Of a DNA stretch of 59,803 nt, positions 57,757 to 59,803 are shown in pieces; the stretch's first letter is position 1, and each line of letters opens with the position of its first letter. The stretch spans positions 1 through 59,803 of IMG/VR virus record IMGVR_UViG_3300008261_000020. One strand, given 5' to 3'. A program made the position numbers and the translations under genes. The notes under the pieces were generated by a model. It had not been told where the DNA came from. It was given only the letters and a program-made list of their open reading frames with translations, and did not search any database. The DNA comes from a virus.

Positions 57757-58059
57757 ATGAAGCAAGATGTTTTTAATCAGTATGTTGACAGGATAGTTGA
57801 CCTGTTTGGGATAACTAAGGAAGAGTTGTTTTCTAAGTCTAAGAAGAGGGAGATAGTTGATGCGAGGTATCTACTATACTACCTATGCTTCAAGCGTCCA
57901 ATGACCATAGTATACATTCAAAAGTATATGAAGGAGAGGGGCTACGACATACAACACTCATCGGTTATTCACGGAATAAACGATGTGTCAGACAGAGTTA
58001 AGGAGGACGCAGACTACATGCAAATCGTTAAGGAAATAGACAAGGCAGTATTCATTTAA
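57757..58059 (+). CDS. second DnaA domain IV-like protein (100 aa)
   Basis: SKSKKREIVDARYLLYYLCF (about 28-47), RPMTIVYIQKYMKERGYDI and QHSSVIHGINDV follow the Bac_DnaA_C pattern (basic loop, then helix-turn-helix ending HSSVIHGI as in DnaA HTTVIHAV). The protein is just the DNA-binding domain. It may bind DnaA-box-like sites in the phage origin or control a gene. A degenerate -7 box (TATATTCG, 57729) precedes it. Confidence 0.75.
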   Translation: MKQDVFNQYVDRIVDLFGITKEELFSKSKKREIVDARYLLYYLCFKRPMTIVYIQKYMKERGYDIQHSSVIHGINDVSDRVKEDADYMQIVKEIDKAVFI

Positions 58060-58075
58060 ATCAAAATCAAATACA

Positions 58076-58660
58076 ATGGAATCAGTTTACGGAAAATTAT
58101 CAGCCATCAGTGTCAAGGACAAAATCGAAAGGAAGGGTAACCTTGACTACCTATCTTGGGCAAATGCTTGGGCTATGCTTAAGGCTATCTACCCCGATGC
58201 TCAGCGTAAGGTATACGAGAGCGACCACACGGGTCTTAATTACTTTACAGATGGTGTTACCGCCTACGTAAAGGTTGGTGTTATAGTGAACGACATCGAG
58301 CACATTGACTACCTACCCATCATGGACTTCAAGAACAATTCAATTCCTATCGGCAAGGTAACATCAACAGATGTAACCAAGTCTATTCAGCGTAGCACAG
58401 CCAAGGCTATTGCTATGCACGGATTGGGACTCAGCCTATGGACGGGCGAGGACGTTCCCGAAATCGTAAGCGAACCCAAGAAGGAGACGGCTCCTCAGTT
58501 GGTTGAACTTAAGAAGGGGACAGAAGCGTGGGACAGAGTTGTTGCATACGTAACAGCTAACAAAGGTCTTGGCATTGAGAAGATTGGTCAGCAGTTGAAT
58601 ACCAAGTACAAGATTAGCCCCGCCCTAAAGAAAGAGATTGTCGCACTACTAAAAGACTAA
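58076..58660 (+). CDS. single-strand annealing protein, DUF1071/Sak3-like
   Basis: 194 residues. NLDYLSWANAWAMLKAIYPD, YLPIMDFKNNSIPIGKVTS and DVTKSIQRSTAKAIAMHGLG follow the DUF1071 (Sak3) annealing protein family. These anneal homologous single strands with a partner exonuclease, which is the next gene. The C-terminal 50 residues (helical) are linked by a Pro/Lys-rich stretch. Confidence 0.8.
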   Translation: MESVYGKLSAISVKDKIERKGNLDYLSWANAWAMLKAIYPDAQRKVYESDHTGLNYFTDGVTAYVKVGVIVNDIEHIDYLPIMDFKNNSIPIGKVTSTDVTKSIQRSTAKAIAMHGLGLSLWTGEDVPEIVSEPKKETAPQLVELKKGTEAWDRVVAYVTANKGLGIEKIGQQLNTKYKISPALKKEIVALLKD

Positions 58661-58661
58661 C

Positions 58662-59396
58662 ATGCAAGACATAATAAATCAATTGAAAGATGACAACGAG
58701 TACTACAATGGTATGGGTAAATACTACCTATCCAATTCAGACATTGGTGTACTACTTAGTAACCCCAAAAATTTTAGGGTACAAAGAGAAGACAATAAAA
58801 GTTTTGCAGAAGGAAGACTATTCCATCAGCTACTCATCGAACCCGAGAAGGCGGAGGTTGTACCTAACGTGGACGTAAGCACACGAACTACGAAGGATTA
58901 CAAGAACTACTGTGCAGAGCACAGTGTTGACTTCTGTCTACTCACCAAGGAGGTCGAAGAGATTAAGAACCTTGTCAGCGTGATGAAAAGCAATATCTTA
59001 TTTTACGATGAGATATACAGACCCAATAACATCTACGAGCAACCAATGATAGCAGAAATAAAGGGGATGCAGTGGAAGGGCAAGGCTGATATAGTCACGG
59101 ATGATAGTATCATTGACCTCAAGACAACGTCTGACATAAACAAGTTCAGATATACTGCGAAGCAGTATAACTATGACTCCCAATGCTACATATATCAGCA
59201 GTTGTTCGGCAAGCCATTGGTATTCTATGTGATAGACAAGGCTACTGCACAGCTTGGGATATTCAGACCATCAGAAAACTTCATACGTGGCGGTGAGTTG
59301 AAAGTGGAGAAAGCTATTGAGGTATACAACAAGTACTTCAGCCCCAATCCAACGGACGACATCGCTAACTACTACATTGACGAGACACTTGATTAG
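58662..59396 (+). CDS. PD-(D/E)XK exonuclease (RecE/exodeoxyribonuclease VIII-like)
   Basis: 244 residues. FAEGRLFHQLLIEP (about 46-60), WKGKADIVTDDSIIDLKTTS (about 144-163; catalytic D and D-x-K) and QYNYDSQCYIYQQLF (about 170-184; QxxxY motif) are the RecB-type nuclease motifs of phage lambda/RecE exonucleases. It forms with the annealing protein a two-component recombination system. Starts 1 nt after the previous stop. Confidence 0.85.
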   Translation: MQDIINQLKDDNEYYNGMGKYYLSNSDIGVLLSNPKNFRVQREDNKSFAEGRLFHQLLIEPEKAEVVPNVDVSTRTTKDYKNYCAEHSVDFCLLTKEVEEIKNLVSVMKSNILFYDEIYRPNNIYEQPMIAEIKGMQWKGKADIVTDDSIIDLKTTSDINKFRYTAKQYNYDSQCYIYQQLFGKPLVFYVIDKATAQLGIFRPSENFIRGGELKVEKAIEVYNKYFSPNPTDDIANYYIDETLD

Positions 59397-59411
59397 TGTC
59401 TTTGAAGACAC
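59396..59411 (+). repeat. 16-bp near-palindrome, copy 13
   Basis: GTGTCTTTGAAGACAC begins at the last base of the exonuclease stop codon and is followed by CCTTTTATTTT, a weak terminator-like context. Confidence 0.8.
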
Positions 59412-59441
59412 CTTTTATTTTAACATTTAAAAAACAAAACA

Positions 59442-59723
59442 ATGGCAGAGCAAAAAGAAAAAACATTTGCAGATGGGTTCGTATTCAAGAGAAGAGAAGA
59501 CGCACCCGACTTCGTAGTTGGCAGAGTATCTGTTAAGGTGGACGAAGCCATCGCATTCCTACGTAACCATCAGAAGAATGGTTGGGTTAACTTGGACGTG
59601 AAGACTGCACGTAGTGGTAACTACTATATGGAGCTTGACACATTTGAACCAAAGGCTAAGGGTGAGGCGAAGCCTGAGCCAAAGGCTAAGAAAGAAGAGA
59701 TAGAAGAGAATCTTCCGTTCTAA
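59442..59723 (+). CDS. single-stranded DNA-binding protein-like (small, acidic tail)
   Basis: 93 residues. FADGFVFKRREDAPDFVVGR then VSVKVDEAIAFLRNHQKNGW and VNLDVKTARSGNYYMELDTF form an OB-like beta pattern. The end EENLPF resembles the acidic C-terminal peptide of SSB that binds partners. Placed after the recombination pair, where phage SSB-like genes often lie. The family is not certain. Confidence 0.65.
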   Translation: MAEQKEKTFADGFVFKRREDAPDFVVGRVSVKVDEAIAFLRNHQKNGWVNLDVKTARSGNYYMELDTFEPKAKGEAKPEPKAKKEEIEENLPF

Positions 59724-59742
59724 TCCATATTCTATACCAATT

Positions 59743-59768
59743 AAAGGGGGAATCTTCCCCCTTTTTTT
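59743..59768 (+). terminator. intrinsic terminator after the SSB-like gene
   Basis: AAAGGGGGAA-TC-TTCCCCCTTT followed by further T residues; a strong hairpin and U-tract ending the right-hand operon. Confidence 0.85.
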
Positions 59769-59779
59769 AGCTTAATCCT

Positions 59780-59803
59780 ATGACAGAAATGACAAAACAA
59801 TAC
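59780..59803 (+). CDS. start of a further ORF, cut by the window end
   Basis: ATG at 59780 (MTEMTKQY) runs off the end; if the sequence is circular it would reach a stop soon after base 1, so it may not be a gene. Confidence 0.2.

Noticed and set aside
1-59803. CRISPR array
   Set aside because: The 16-bp repeats are irregularly spaced over 56 kb on both strands; no repeat-spacer periodicity.
1-59803. DNA polymerase, RNA polymerase or integrase genes
   Set aside because: No ORF shows their motifs; the 3'-5' exonuclease at 7448 lacks a polymerase domain.

Overview
The window looks like most or all of the genome of a tailed phage (podovirus type) infecting a member of the Bacteroidota. Host evidence: Bacteroidota-type -7 boxes (TAnnTTTG) lie before several genes, start codons are preceded by A-rich leaders (often AAATCAAA repeats) instead of Shine-Dalgarno sequences, and the virion genes (large terminase, portal, scaffold-like protein, major capsid protein, ring/connector-like proteins, a 1501-residue tail protein) resemble by eye those of crAss-like and related flavobacterial podoviruses. 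No DNA polymerase, RNA polymerase, integrase or complete tRNA was found. Whether the two window ends join into a circle cannot be decided from the sequence.

Layout. (1) 104-7009, plus strand: replication and nucleic-acid genes (VirE_N-type primase-helicase, SNF2-like helicase, VRR-NUC nuclease, DnaA-domain-IV-like protein, PD-(D/E)XK-like protein) and many small overlapping genes. (2) 7004-47911, minus strand: a metallopeptidase-like protein and a DEDD exonuclease, then the virion block: a 3080-residue protein, internal/tail proteins, ring proteins, capsid, scaffold, portal, terminase, a 2OG-Fe(II) oxygenase, fibres with a shared N-terminal module, lysis genes (holin-like, M15 endolysin, coiled-coil membrane protein), and a run of tiny basic or Cys-containing proteins. 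(3) 47950-48405, plus: a winged-helix-like protein with divergent promoters. (4) 48367-51464, minus: GroES and GroEL homologues with small genes between them. (5) 51465-51971: regulatory/non-coding stretch with a C-rich tract. (6) 51972-59803, plus: an accessory operon (amidoligase-like protein, glutamine amidotransferase fused to gamma-glutamylcyclotransferase, many small proteins) leading into recombination genes (DUF1071/Sak3-like annealing protein, PD-(D/E)XK exonuclease, SSB-like protein).

The most unusual feature is in region 6. Between successive genes at 52.66-56.33 kb I find four hammerhead-ribozyme-like sequences (two type III, two type I) and two tRNA-like structures lacking an anticodon arm. 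The predicted cleavage sites of the two type I hammerheads, and the 3' ends of the two tRNA-like structures, all lie 18-19 nt upstream of the next ATG. This suggests that several unrelated RNA elements do the same job, cutting a polycistronic transcript at a fixed distance from start codons. A 16-bp near-palindrome (GTGTCTT-NN-AAGACAC) also recurs 13 times over the whole window, on both strands, inside genes in different reading frames and between genes. Both patterns were found by reading; no folding program or database search was run.
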